Source of the DNA: Dipteronia dyeriana
Taxonomy: Eukaryota; Streptophyta; Magnoliopsida; Sapindales; Sapindaceae
NCBI GenBank assembly: GCA_032871835.1
Contig: CM065297.1
Span: 90,169,052-90,233,051 of the forward strand
Length of the DNA: 64,000 bases
Direction of reading: 5' to 3'
This document shows positions 48,943 to 63,554 of the stretch, in pieces (positions within the stretch are counted from its first letter, which is position 1; each line of letters opens with the position of its first letter). Under the pieces are notes generated by a model. That model saw nothing but the letters and a program-made list of their open reading frames with translations, had not been told where the DNA came from and made no database searches. The translations under genes were made by a program, and so were the position numbers.

Positions 48943-51426
48943 TGAAAATACAAACACGATTAAATGCTCAAGGCTAACCTAGAGGGGGGGTGTGAATAGG
49001 TTAGACACATTTTTTGACTCCCTTAGAAAAAAACAAAAGTTTGTCCCTCTGGATTGCTTGTATCACAATACATATATCAATTAAAGACACTTAATCAATA
49101 TATATAAAACAAGTAAAGTGTGATACAAACAATTAATCATAACACATACACAATCTATATTATAGAAAGGAAGTCAACTTTCAAATAAAGTTTTATCCAT
49201 AGTATTCAAAAAACAAATACAAATATAAGAGAGATAAGGATAGAGAAAAGTTGACACAAGATATAATGTGGTAAACCTCCGAAAATGAAACATCCACGGG
49301 TTAGCAACCACCGGCAAACAAAATCCACTAGTAGATAAGACAAGTACAATCTCTCAAGTGACCCCTTAACCTAGAAACTACCCTCATATCCTAATCATAA
49401 AGATGTCGCCCTTTTGCTCAACATTTTGGGGCCTCACACCTCTTGTCAAGGCTTCCTCGCTCACCCTTCCAGATCCTCATGACCTTAGGCAAGACTTCTT
49501 TCTTAACTATCTGATTCCTCCCGACTCTAGTCAAGACTTCCTTGCTTGACAATCTGAGGTCTCCTACCTCTTGCTAAGACTTTCTTGCTCAACAACATAG
49601 GTCTCACACCTATTGTCAAGACTTCCTTCTCACAAGGCCTCTAGGTGATCATGAATGCAAAATGCAAACAAGCACGCATCACAGAATGCTATGATCAACA
49701 CATCCTATGGAAAATATTAGACATGAGCATGAATGCACAAATCAAATGTAGTCTAGTCAATCATGCATGTTTAATCCATCTAGATCATGTAAGATATGTT
49801 CAACATTAATAACAACCTAGATACATGTATAGAACTAAAACTTGATTCACAAGATATGTTCAATTAACACATAATCAAGTTTAAATCTCATATATCAAAA
49901 ACATGCTAAAATCATGTGACAAAGTCATTTAGATTAAAGCTCAAGTTCTAGAGCATATTTCCTATTCATAGATTCAACAAAGCACATGAATACCTCAAAA
50001 GAACACAAGCACATGTATTATAGTGAGATTTCGGCCAAAGAAAGCCTAATACATGTGAGGAAATATTTTTCACAAAATCAATCAATTAAAGATCATCAAA
50101 TAGTCCTAGAATCAAAGTTAGCACAATACAATCCCAAACATGTGAAAACATAGGCAAAATCAAAACCTAACTCAACATGTGAGATTTCAATTGAAACTCA
50201 ATCTAGCTTTAAATGAGTTCAAAACTCAAATCAAAACAATCACAAGAAACATATATGTTGAAAAAGAAAACCCAAGGCAATTGACCAAGTTTTAAAAGAA
50301 AACTTTGAGAGAAAATCAATACCTTAGTTGATTTTGGTGTAGTCCCATTTTTTTTTAGATTAGACTCCAAAAACAGCAATAAAAATAACTTAAACCTTCA
50401 AAGAAAAGATGGATGATGAATATAAAAACACTCTCAACTTTGAATCACTCAAATCGGAGTTCAAATGAAGAAGTTATGGTGTTTGGAAGATGAGAAAATA
50501 TGGAGAGAAAATACTGCACTCAAGTTATTGAATCTCTTCTTAGAATGAAATGTGAGAGGGAAGGGGATATATAAAGGAGAGGAAAAATGGGCATATGAAA
50601 TTACCAAAAGGGACATGAAGAAGCCAAGCTTGCTTGCTGCCCGAGATGGCACGTGGCCATCTCGGGGCAGAAGTCTTCTTTCTCCCTCGACCTCCCTTCG
50701 CGTTCTTCAATCGTTCTCCAGCCTCCGAACTCAAAATTTGATTCCATTTGCGGATTATGAACCTTAAATCTCACACGGACATGGACATATAAGATACTCA
50801 ACCCAGAAAATAATAATTCGACTCGATATACGAAGACGAAGACAATGTATGCAACATGAGTTGAAAGTATAGTATCTCTAGACTTAGAACTTGAAATCAA
50901 TAGTATGAGTACCCGAAATAACCGGAGCTCAATCAAGAATGATTTAAGACTAAATTAAAGTTCAATGTCCATATTATACAAACATATATACATACAAACA
51001 CAATTCACACTAGAATTCAACTACATAGAGATAGTCTCCAATCATGCATTTTTCAAAACATGTTATTTTCATACCATTGCATGAGCATTCGTCTTCAAGT
51101 GTGTGAACGTGTTATACATGGTGTACAACGATGCAGGGACACATATGAATGAATTTTATGTGTGTGTCTATAATGGTGCACAACGATGCAGGGACACAAA
51201 TGTATAAATTGTGTGTGTGCCTAAGCCTTGTAAGAGAAAGATAAGGTCTTAGTATACCTTTGTATAACAATATTGCATCCTTTCTCTTTGAAGACTTTGA
51301 ACTTGCTTTGACTAGTTGTTGCTTCTTTTTTGAATCTTGAATCATCATGAATCTAAACAACTAAATCATTACAAGTAAACATCATTTTGATATGGAATTA
51401 ATGCCAACACAATCTAAAACCTATCA
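48943..51426 (-). mobile_element. 5' LTR of element C
   Basis: A 2.48-kb LTR in reverse orientation, matching 28836-31428. It begins TGATAGGTTTTAG at 51426 and ends with TGTTTGTATTTTCA at 48943. It has a TATA box (50568-50575) and a single G-box palindrome (50640-50670), with the second palindrome of the 3' LTR missing. Confidence 0.9.
50568..50575 (-). promoter_or_regulatory. TATA box of element C 5' LTR
   Basis: TTTATATA on the element strand, about 65 bp downstream of the G-box palindrome at 50640-50670. Confidence 0.6.
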
Positions 51427-51431
51427 AAGTT
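51427..51431. repeat. Target-site duplication AAGTT, right side of element C
   Basis: Exact match to 28831-28835. It shows that LTR, gag halves and LTR on both sides of element D are one insertion. Confidence 0.85.
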
Positions 51432-53465
51432 AGAAAGTTTTTAAAAATGGTGTAGAAGTTTGATTTGGTTGAACGATGGATTAAGGGATTGTAATAATTG
51501 CTCCAATGTTGAACTTTACATTAGTTTATTTGATAGCGGCTATCGTTACAAATAAGTAATCATCATCTCAACAAATATAAGTAATTAATTCATTTGTTTA
51601 ATCAATGTTATCTTTATTTATATTTTCAAATCAAGGTTTTCTTTGTTAAATTTTTAATTTTATTCAACTAGATCATTATGCATGTTATGTCTGTTATTCT
51701 ATTATGAATAATAAAGAAGAGAAAACATGCTATCTTATTAATTTTTGACCATATAACAACTCTTCAAAGGTTAATGAACAGGATCAGACATTATATGATG
51801 TCATTGTTAATGGTATAAACTATATACGTTTGATTATGTTTGTGGGTTTAGGGGTTCATTAAGTGATTTTAACACTTAACAAATCAAACAAAATAACTAA
51901 ATGGAACACATTAAGTACCATTCAGTGCTAAGTGGAAAAATCAAACAGGGTTCTAGTACACAAAAGAGTAAAAAATTTCAATCCCTGGAGTTTTGCAGTT
52001 TTATAAATTTTCTCCTAAGCATTCAAATTTACATTGTTAATAATTTTCTCTTAATCATGTAGAGATTATATTTGATTATAAAGTATACTATAAACATATT
52101 TTTTAAATATTACAAAAATTGTAGGATTACACTTTCTGAAGATTCTTTCACAAAATACTCCATCTTTTCCGGTTTATTCGTTTTGTAATAAAAAGTATAG
52201 GGTTTTGTAACTTCTCCAACTATGTCTCCATTAGGTGGGGTTTTAGTGGTCGAAGCGCTTATTTGTTAAAATGATTCAGTTCCAATGCCAAAGATCGTAG
52301 TTCTTGAACGAGCAATCAAAAAGATTTCAGAACATCTTCGGGTTTAAGTATTGTTCCTCCAAAGATCTTAGTTTCAGCAGGTACTTCTCAGCGAGCTCTA
52401 ATATGATCGGATTTTGTAAGTAAGCATCTTTTATAAAATATAAGCAACACCAAAGCCTTGAATATCCCAAACTTCCATTTCTCCGATCCGTTGCTCCCTT
52501 GCTTGGACCTTCCACTAAGGGGTTGTGGGGTTACAGGTGCATAATGCCCACTGAAACGTCTGTGTATTGCACCTACTGAATCTGGAAACAATAGCCATAA
52601 AATTTTGTCTATATCATGTTTAAAGTAATGCTAGACATAACCCAACTAGTTGTGTGTCAAATGACAAATGGAAATATACATATAATTATGATTTACATCC
52701 CTCGTCACATTATATGGATACAATTGTATAAGTTACAAGTACAAAAAAGATGGTTCTTATTTTTATTAAGTTTTCATCACATTCAATGATCATTTTAAAT
52801 AATTAATAAAACTTCAAAGATAAATGTTAATTACTGTTTTAAAATATAAACAATAAATATTTTAATTAATGTTTTGTTTAACATAACTTTTGAGATATAT
52901 GTTAATTGTACCAATTTGTTTTACGGTGTACTCCTTGGAGCATACAGATTCGGATGCATATGAGTCCAATCCATTTTTTTGATACCAGTTCTGATCCAAT
53001 CCTATATTATATAGGATCGGTTAAATTTGATAAAACAAATGAAATATCTGGATATTGATCGATTTTAAGAATTATATTTTTTTTGGATATAGATTTAGCC
53101 ATGTCTGATTCAATACTTTTAACAACATTCCATTTTTGCTACAATATAGTTATTTTATTTCAATATTTTTAACAATATATGAAGTTTTTAAGTCATCATA
53201 CTCAGTAAAACAATAAATACTTTTTTATTACTTTTAAAAAATAAGTAACCTTTATAATCCTCGATGTCCAATTAAATTGTGTATAAATTAGGGTTACAAT
53301 GCTTACAAGTCTATGTGAATTGACTATAATCAAGGTCCTTATTCTGAATTACGATTGTCATCAAACCCTTTTAAATTGTTCTGATTTCAATATTCGATAA
53401 CACTTAGTCTAGGCAAACCATGAATCAACTGATACGTTCGATGGCACTTAAACAGATCCAATTAA
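51432..53465. other. AT-rich host DNA without supported gene
   Basis: Apart from a short protein-like stretch on the minus strand at 52327-52591 that I could not assign, no gene is supported. A small palindrome (AATCCTATATTATATAGGAT) lies near 53000. Before element C inserted, this DNA was contiguous with 28835. Confidence 0.4.
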
Positions 53466-54165
53466 GGGTATGCATTAATATGACAATGTGACATAGTTAA
53501 ACCTCTGTACATTAATACCATTGTGGCTGGTTTTCTATTGTGCTCTATTGTTTTCTTGTTTCTTTTTTAATATAATTTTGCTCTTACAACAAGAAAACAC
53601 CTTTGGAACATGAAAATTTGTTAAGTAATGAGTTCGTATCATGAAGTATGTGTACATTAAATATCAAAGGTAAATGATGTGGCATATTGATGTAAAAAAA
53701 TCATTGGAAATTATGTTAAAACAAAAACAGAAAAAATTAATGAAAAAAAATTGTCGTGGGTTTCAGTTGCTTCCTCCAGACTAATCTCCAAACGACGCGT
53801 AACACATTGCAAAGCATCATAAGATTTCTGCTTAGTAACATTTCTTGTGCACCCTAAAAGGTGCGTTGAACCCTAAAAGGTGTCATGTGAACAGGTTTGT
53901 ATAAATATATAAATAGGTATTAAACCACTTGATTTAGTTTAATTACATTTTTAGGTGGATGAATTTAACCAAAGGTCACCATAAATAAAGATAATTAAAT
54001 AATTAGTGTATACAATACATTGCGATCACAATAAATGAAAAATGTGGATTCAAATTCAAATTTGTAATATTAAAAGATATTGGTCCATGGTAGATTTATT
54101 GCATTAAAATTAAATAAAATATAAAAAACATTTTTTATCTTCGACGACCACTTAAATTTTGTATA
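53466..54165. repeat. 0.8-kb dispersed repeat, copy 2
   Basis: Direct repeat of 27979-28790. It lacks the 45-bp internal duplication of copy 1 and is shorter in the middle. The stretch after it (54166-54221) partly repeats an ACCACTT(A/C)A...TTGTGTATAAA phrase before element E begins. Confidence 0.8.
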
Positions 54166-54221
54166 AAAAAACCTTTTTTATCCTTGACTTACCACTTCAT
54201 TTGTGTATAAATTAGGGTTAC

Positions 54222-54665
54222 TGTTAGGTTTTAGATTGTGTTGGCATTAATTCCATATTGAAATGATGTTTACTTGTAATGATTTAGTTGTTCAGATTCA
54301 TGATGATTCAAGTTTCAAAAGAAGAAGGAAGAACTAGTAAAAGCAAGTTCAAAGTCTTCAAAAAGAAAGGATGTCGTATGGTTTAACAAAGGTATACTTA
54401 GACCTTATCATTCTCTTACAAGGCTCAGGCACACACACACAAATCATACATATGTGTCCATGCATCGTTATGTACCATTTATTACACATTCACACACTTG
54501 AAGATGAATGCTCATGCATTGGTATGAAAATAACATGTTTTGGAAAATGCATGATTGGAGACTATCTCTATGTAGCTTGCATTCTAGTGTGAATTGTGTT
54601 TGTATGTGTATATGTTTGTATAACATGGATATTGAACTTGCTTTTAGTCTTAAATCATTCTTGCA
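54222..54665 (+). mobile_element. Truncated LTR of the C/E family (LTR1)
   Basis: Begins TGTTAGGTTTTAG at 54222 and matches the first ~440 bp of the next LTR (54726 onward), ending at AAATCATTCTTG. It has one copy of the CATACATATGTGTCC...GTACACC minisatellite unit, where LTR2, LTR3 and the element C LTRs have two. The rest of this LTR is deleted. Confidence 0.85.
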
Positions 54666-54725
54666 TTTTTATATCTGTAGTAAATGTATAGGTGTTTTGA
54701 CATGGAATTTGTCAAAGAGGGAGAT
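54666..54725 (+). mobile_element. Internal 3' end and polypurine tract of a deleted family member
   Basis: TTTTATATCTGTAGTAAATG to AAAGAGGGAGAT matches the sequence just before LTR3 at 62200-62261 (the end of the element interior). It is here fused directly to LTR1. The polypurine tract is 54714-54725. Confidence 0.8.
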
Positions 54726-57358
<2,633 letters not shown>

Positions 57359-57360
57359 AT

Positions 57361-57372
57361 TGGTATCAGAGT
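57361..57372 (+). promoter_or_regulatory. Primer-binding site of element E
   Basis: TGGTATCAGAGT, matching initiator methionine tRNA except for the last base, two bases after LTR2. Confidence 0.8.
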
Positions 57373-57441
57373 AGAACACTATATTGTTCTTAGTGAGAAT
57401 CCAGGTGATACATTCACGGTTTTTACAAAGCTTTTGAAGTC

Positions 57442-59496
57442 ATGGGTTTACAAGATGATGTAATGGTGGAAGGAGCCTCAAATACTGGGCCTTCATTACT
57501 TCGAGGCACTAACTATGGGTATTTGAAGTTGAGGATGAAAGCCTACATTCGCTCTATTGATGAAAGGGCGTGGATGGTAGTGGAATAATGTTATAGTCCT
57601 CCTACCAAGGTTCAAGGGGATGGAACCATGATACTCAAGCCAATGAATGAATGGATAACGAATGAGTTTGAGGTTGCTAAATGGCACAATCGTGCTATGA
57701 ATGCCATCTTTAGAGGAGTTGATGGGCATTAATTCTCCTACATTCAAAATCTTGAATCTGTAAGGGAGGCTTGGGATACTCTCCAAGTTACTAATAAAGA
57801 AACCTTAGCGGTGAAGAAATCAACGCTTCAAATGTTGGCACCACAATTTGAAGGTTTAAGTATGGGTGAAGAAGAAAAGTTTGACGACTTCCAATTCCAG
57901 CTTCTTAACATTGCTAACCAATGTCAAGCACTTGGAGTACTTATCTCAAAAGAGCGTTTAAATTGGAAAATCCTTAGGTCTCTTCCTAAGAGATTTAAAT
58001 CAAAGGTGATGGCCATTAAGGAAAGCAAGGATGTGGATTGCATGAATATCGATTAGTTGCTTGGGTCTCTCCAAACTTATGAGATGTGCTTGAAGCCAAA
58101 GATTAAGAGTAAGGGAATCACTCTCAATGCTATTGAGGATGAGAGTGATGATGAAAATGTAGAGATGGCTCTTTTTGTTAGAAAGTTCAAGGAGTTTCTA
58201 AAGAAGAATGCCAAGTCTAGAGGCAAGTCTTCTAAGGAAAAGGGAGTTAAGAAAAAATCATCTCCAAGGAATGAGAAGAATAGTCAAGCCATGAACAAGA
58301 AAGGTGTTCAATGCTACAATTTTCATGGTTTTGGTCACTTTGCTAGTGAGTGCACCAAGAAGCCATCCAAGAAAGACAAGAAAGGCAAAGTGTTGGCGGC
58401 TACTTGGAGTGATGATAACTCTAGTGATGATGAGAGCTCTAGTATTGAGTCTTCAAGTGATGAAGAGTTGGTGAGCAACTTTGTAGCTCTAACGGCTTAT
58501 CATTCTCCGCTAGATGTTGATGGTACAATATCTTTGAACAAGAACTTTGATGCAAATCATCATGGAAGCTCTAGTTCCATTCCTACTAATCTTGGGTTGT
58601 TGGTTAAGATAGAAAAGCTTGAAGAAGCTAGACATAATGCTCTAAGAGAGGTAGTTAAGAAGGATGATTTGATCGAGAAACAACTAGATGAGTTTGTGAT
58701 TGTCACTCGTAGACTTCTTGGTGAGACAGGTGATATTATGAAGAAGTTTAGAGAACTTGAAAAGATAAACCTTGAGAAGTATAATGTGATATCTTTTTTG
58801 AAGAAGAGAGAACAAGAGTTAATGGAAGAGATAAACACAGCTAAGGAGGCCATCAAGGACTTAGTGAATGATTCGGTAAGTGTGTCTAGTGTTAGGAATC
58901 TTGTTAACTCTTATAGTGGTGAAGATGACTTAGTAGTTGAAGAAGAGCCTTTGGAAGCACCACTTCCTACTCACTTGGATAAAGTCGTGATTGATAAGAA
59001 ACTACACAAGAAGAGAAAATCAAAAGCCAAGAAGAAGTTGGCAAACAAGGTATCTTTATAAACTCCTAGTGAAGCTAGTTCAACTCCAAAAGGTACAATC
59101 TCATATTTTATTCCAATTTGCCATTATTGCAACACAATAGGTCACATTAAGCCTAGGTGTTATAAATTTATTGAAAAATGCAAATTAGGAAATAAATCTA
59201 GAGATAAGGAGATTAAACTTCAACTTGAACATGATAAGGCTTTGAAAGTTGAAAAACATGATAATATTGCTAAGCATGAAAAGAAGTTATGGAGTATAAA
59301 GAAAGCTAATCTTGTTCAACCTGACAAAGCTTGTGTTGAAAATGTTAAGGAAGAGTGTATTAATGATATTCTTGTTAATCAAGTCATTGATGGACTTTAC
59401 TCTAGATTTAACATTGTTGTCAAGGAAGATATTAGAAATTTTTATGTAGGTACACCCAAGAACAAGTGGTTCAAGGGTGAGTGCTCTTATCACTAA
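57442..59496 (+). pseudogene. Element E gag (SIRE type), one frame with four stops
   Basis: From ATG 57442 (MGLQDDVMVEGASN) a single frame runs about 684 codons to 59496 without a frameshift, interrupted by stops near 57586, 57730, 58054 and 59059. Order: N-terminal UBN2-like gag part (WHNRAMNAIFRGVDG, MGEEEKFDDFQFQLLNIANQ), a CCHC-like knuckle with its second cysteine replaced (CYNFHGFGHFASEC, near 58313), an acidic serine-rich stretch, a long coiled coil (KIEKLEEARHNALREVVKKD) and a second knuckle (CHYCNTIGHIKPRC) near 59120. Gag would package the RNA. The protease that follows in SIRE elements is absent. Confidence 0.85.
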
Positions 59497-59755
59497 TGTA
59501 AGAAGCACATGTGAGCTGGCTTTGAGGCAATATATCAATTGTGTTGAGAATTCTTGCTTGCTAGCTTTGAATACTCCATATATTGGTATGAACTTGGTTA
59601 TCTCACATTATGTTTGTTATGATGGTCGAAATTTATTGGTTAACTTTAGAGAATTGAGATATTATGCTTTTTATACTCTTGTTGTGAAACATCGTCAACT
59701 AGGTGTCATGAGGTCATTAAAGGCAAGAGTGCTCATAAAAAGGGCGGGAGTATGA
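59477..59755 (+). other. Conserved unrecognised segment of element E
   Basis: Overlaps the gag end in another frame and reads LRQYINCVENSCLLALNT, NLVISHYVCYDGRNLLVNF and FYTLVVKHRQLGVMRS. The same segment occurs in element C at 34355-34640, where gag ends. No family recognised. Confidence 0.35.
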
Positions 59756-60743
59756 TATTTGGTGAATATAATGTGCAAAAGGTATCTCTATACTCTAATA
59801 CATGTTCTCTTAGATATTCATCTTTTGACTTAATTTTTAATATACATCTCATAGCATGTCATATTAGAGAATTTTGTATAGCATACATATGATTCTCATT
59901 GACATTTGCTATTTTAGGATCTAATAGTGATATTGTTCACATTGATCTTAACTTTGATGATTGTTTGTGTATAGTACATTGAGTGGCATTACTTTTGAAA
60001 ATATGAGCTTCATATTCTTTGAAAGCTAATCATTAGAGAAGTAATGATCTTGAATAAGTCTCTACTTATTGCTTTTAGATCATGTGCTTATGAGCCATAA
60101 AATCTTGGTTTTCAAACAATTGCACTTTGCTTCTCTTATATGTTTTGCTAGTAGGTTGAGTTTACTAATATGTAAACTTTGGATACACCTTGAAGTTTTT
60201 ATGCTTAAGTACATGGAAAAAACTTAAAATGAATAGTTGTTGGAAATTGTTTGCATGTTGATTATCGAACTACTTCTTGATATATATTTGAAGCATATCT
60301 CTCACACACACTTTGTTTATGAGTATGATGATATTTTAGCAATTGTCGAAGAATTATGAGAGAACTTGAAAATCTTTGTGTATCTTTCTTAGCATATGAA
60401 GCTTATTTTGTTGATATTTCTTCAAATTGCTTGAATGTGTGATTGTGTGAACATCGTTGTGAACTCTATGCTTTCATTGATTTTAGTTATGGCATTTATC
60501 AAGAAGGAGCATTGTATGCTAGACATTGTTCTCTTTTACGATATGTTCACATGCTTCATTTTGTTACATGTTGTCATATTTTGACTTAATGATACTTGTA
60601 AGATATTACTCATTATCTTTGTCTTACATGATGATTCATTCTTAAGTCGTATATCTTTGTTTTTATATTGTTGTGACTAATGAGTTTGTTTTGTTTTCAC
60701 TCACTTTGGTTATATGTATATAGCATCTTATAATACAAGAAAA
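59756..60743 (+). other. Element E internal spacer
   Basis: AT-rich and collinear with 32950-34354 of element C. No frame is conserved. Confidence 0.5.
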
Positions 60744-61805
60744 ATAGGAAGAACTAAGATAACTAGAAGTAGAAATCAACTGAATCCTGTTGTGAAAGCC
60801 AAGTCTACCTCAAAAGGATCCAAAGCTTCAAGGACAAAAGATTTAGGGATCTTTGGAACAAAGAAGATATTTCAAGAGAGAGGCATTGACTTTGGTAAGT
60901 GTAAAGATTCTTATGTTCTTAAGTGTTTAAATGATAGAAAATGGGAATCTTAGGTGAGCATGTTAGGAGTTGTAAATAATACTCTTGTTAGAGAGTTCTA
61001 TCAAGAATACAAGGAAAGTGTCACCTTGTTAGATGCTTTGATGGAAATTAGGGGTGTTGTATTTAGAGTTAACCCGGAAAACATTAACAAGTTTCTTGGG
61101 GTATCTAATGATATAGATTCTAATTTTTTGGATGTGGATGTCATTGAGAATCTAAATATCATGGGTAGAACACTTTGTGACAATACTTCTTTTAAGTGGA
61201 AAAATAGAGCATACATTAGTCAACATGAGTTAACTAAGGCTAATGCATTTTAGCATCTATTCATTTGCACTAACATTATTGGATCTTCGAATTCAACTGA
61301 GTTGAATAAGGACAAGATCAAAATAGTGTATGTCTTGATAACTAATCAACCGATAAAACTTGGAGAACTTCTCACGTATTACATTGATAGTGCAGCTTTC
61401 TCTACTAGAAGTGATAAAAAGCTTGCATTACCGGGGTTTATTACTTCATTGTGTTTAGCTCGTGGGATTAAGAGTAGAGAAGATGATGTGTTAGTTCAAA
61501 CCTTGGAAAAATATTGTGATAAACGTGTGTCATATATGTCTTATAAGAATAAGGGTAAGACTTGTGATACTTTTAGACTATTTAGTAGTTCTCAAGTTGA
61601 TAGTCATGTGATTAGCACAAATATACTTCCTGATTGGGCTATACAATTGAAGGAGAAGGTTGATGAGCTTAGTGTTTTATTTGTTCAACAAGATGCTAGG
61701 ATAAAAGAGTTGGAGGAATGCATTGCTTCAAGCTCAAGACCACCTCTCAAGCATTATATTAGATCAACAACTCGCACAACTTTCTTTGGTGGAACAAATA
61801 GCTAG
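60744..61805 (+). pseudogene. Element E plant transposon protein (Transposase_32-like)
   Basis: Collinear with the element C protein. The expected start codon at 60744 reads ATA in place of ATG; an upstream in-frame ATG lies at 60714. The frame is otherwise continuous for about 354 codons with two stops, near 60951 (where a tryptophan is expected in WES-W-VS) and near 61251. Motifs in order: basic N-terminus, TLVREFYQEYKESVTLLDAL, VFRVNPENINKFLG, MGRTLCDNTSFKWKNRAYIS, HLFICTNIIGSSNSTEL, YVLITNQPIKLGELLTYYID, LALPGFITSLCLARGI, and a C-terminal coiled coil (QLKEKVDELSVLFVQQDARI). This follows the plant putative-transposon-protein family closely. Function unknown; it occupies the position of pol. 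Confidence 0.75.
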
Positions 61806-62249
61806 TATTTGAGCTTTGAGGTATATTTCTTAACTTTTTGGCATCATTTCATGTCAAAAAAGGGGAGAAAGAGATGCTAGTTGCTTAGTTTCTTTTTATG
61901 TTGTTTTGTGAACTTTTGAACTTCCAATGGCATGTAGTAATTAGTTTTAAGATTTGGTTAAGAATTCTTGTGTTTTGGCATGTATTGAGGGGGAGATACA
62001 TGTATTTGTGGACTTTAATTGTATATTCTTATCCATATTATATGTTTCCATTTGCTGTTTTTCTCTTGTATATGCATTGTGCTTTTAGAAAATATGTAGG
62101 TTGCTTCAAGAGAAGATCAAGATGAAGTTCAAGAGTTGATGAAGATTAGTTCTAGGAATCTTACTCATTGTAATGTGAGGGAGTGATTTTGTGACCTATA
62201 ATTTTTATATTTGTAGTAAATGTATAGGTGTTTTGACATCGAATTTGCC
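61806..62249 (+). other. Element E 3' untranslated region
   Basis: Non-coding. Contains an internal purine-rich tract, GAGGGGGAGATACATG near 61987, as also present in reverse at 31690-31710 of element C. Confidence 0.5.
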
Positions 62250-62261
62250 AAAGGGGGAGAT
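62250..62261 (+). promoter_or_regulatory. Polypurine tract of element E
   Basis: AAAGGGGGAGAT, identical to element D's tract, directly before LTR3. Confidence 0.85.
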
Positions 62262-63494
62262 TTTTAGGTTTTAGATTGTGTTGGCATTAATTCCATATCA
62301 AAATGATGTTTACTTGTAATAATTTAGTTGTTTAGATTCATGATGATTCAAGCTTCAAAAAAAGAAGGAATAACTAGTCAAAGCAAGTTCAAAGTCTTCA
62401 AAGAGAAAGGATGTCATATGGTTCTACAAAGGCATACTAAGACCTATCTTTCTTTTACAAGGCTTAGGTACACACACACAAACCATACATATGTGTCCCT
62501 ACATCATTGTGCACCATTATAGGCACACACATACAGTTCATTCATGTGTTTCGCTGCATCGTTGTGCACCATTTATAACACATTCACACACTTGAAGATG
62601 AATGCTCTTGCATTGGTATGAAAATAACATGTTTTGGAAAATGCATGATTGGAGACTATCTGTATGTAGTTTGCATTCTAGTGTGAATTGTGTTTGTATG
62701 TGTATATGTTTGTATATCATGGATATTGAACTTGCTTTTAGTCTTAAATCATTCTTGATTGAGTTCCGGTCATTTCGGTTACTCATACTATTGGTTCAAG
62801 TTCTAAGTCAAAAGATACTACACTTTCAACTCATGTTGCATACATTGTCTTCGTCTTTGTATATCGAGTCAAATTCTTATTTTCTGGGTTAAGAATCTTA
62901 TATGTCCATGTCCATGAGAGAGTTATGGTTCATAATCCGTAAACGGATTAGAATTCAGAGTTCGGAGGCCGGAGAACGGGTCAAAGAACGTGAAAGAAGG
63001 TCAAAGGAAAAGAAGACAGCTCCAAGCTCCTCTTTCCCGAGATGGCGCGTGAGCATCTCAGGCAACAAGGCTTACGGTCCCGAGATGCCCATGCGCCATC
63101 TCGGGCAGCAAGTAAGCTTGGTTGCTTCTTGTCCCTTTTGGTTATTTCACATGTCCTTTTTCCCTCTCCTTTATATATCCCTTCCCTCTCACATTTCATT
63201 CAAAAAAAAATGAAGAGATTAAAAATTTGAGTGCAGAATTTTCTTCCAAATTTTCTCACCTTCCAAACACCATAACTTCTTCATTTGAACTCCGATTTGA
63301 GTGATTCTAAGTTGAGAGTGTTTTTCTATTCATCCTCCATCTTTTCTCTAAAGGTTTGAGTTACTTTTATTGATGTTTTGGAGTCTAATCTCATAAAAAC
63401 GGGACTGCACCAAATCAACTAAGGTATTGATTTTCTCTCAAAGTTTTCTTTTAAAACTTGGTAAATTGCCTTGGGTTTTCTTCTTCAATATATT

Positions 63495-63554
<60 letters not shown>

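Noticed and set aside
52327..52591. Two overlapping minus-strand frames with a protein-like look (LELAEKYLLKLRSLEEQYL)
   Set aside because: Short, no start context or family recognised, no neighbouring exon. I could not support a gene.
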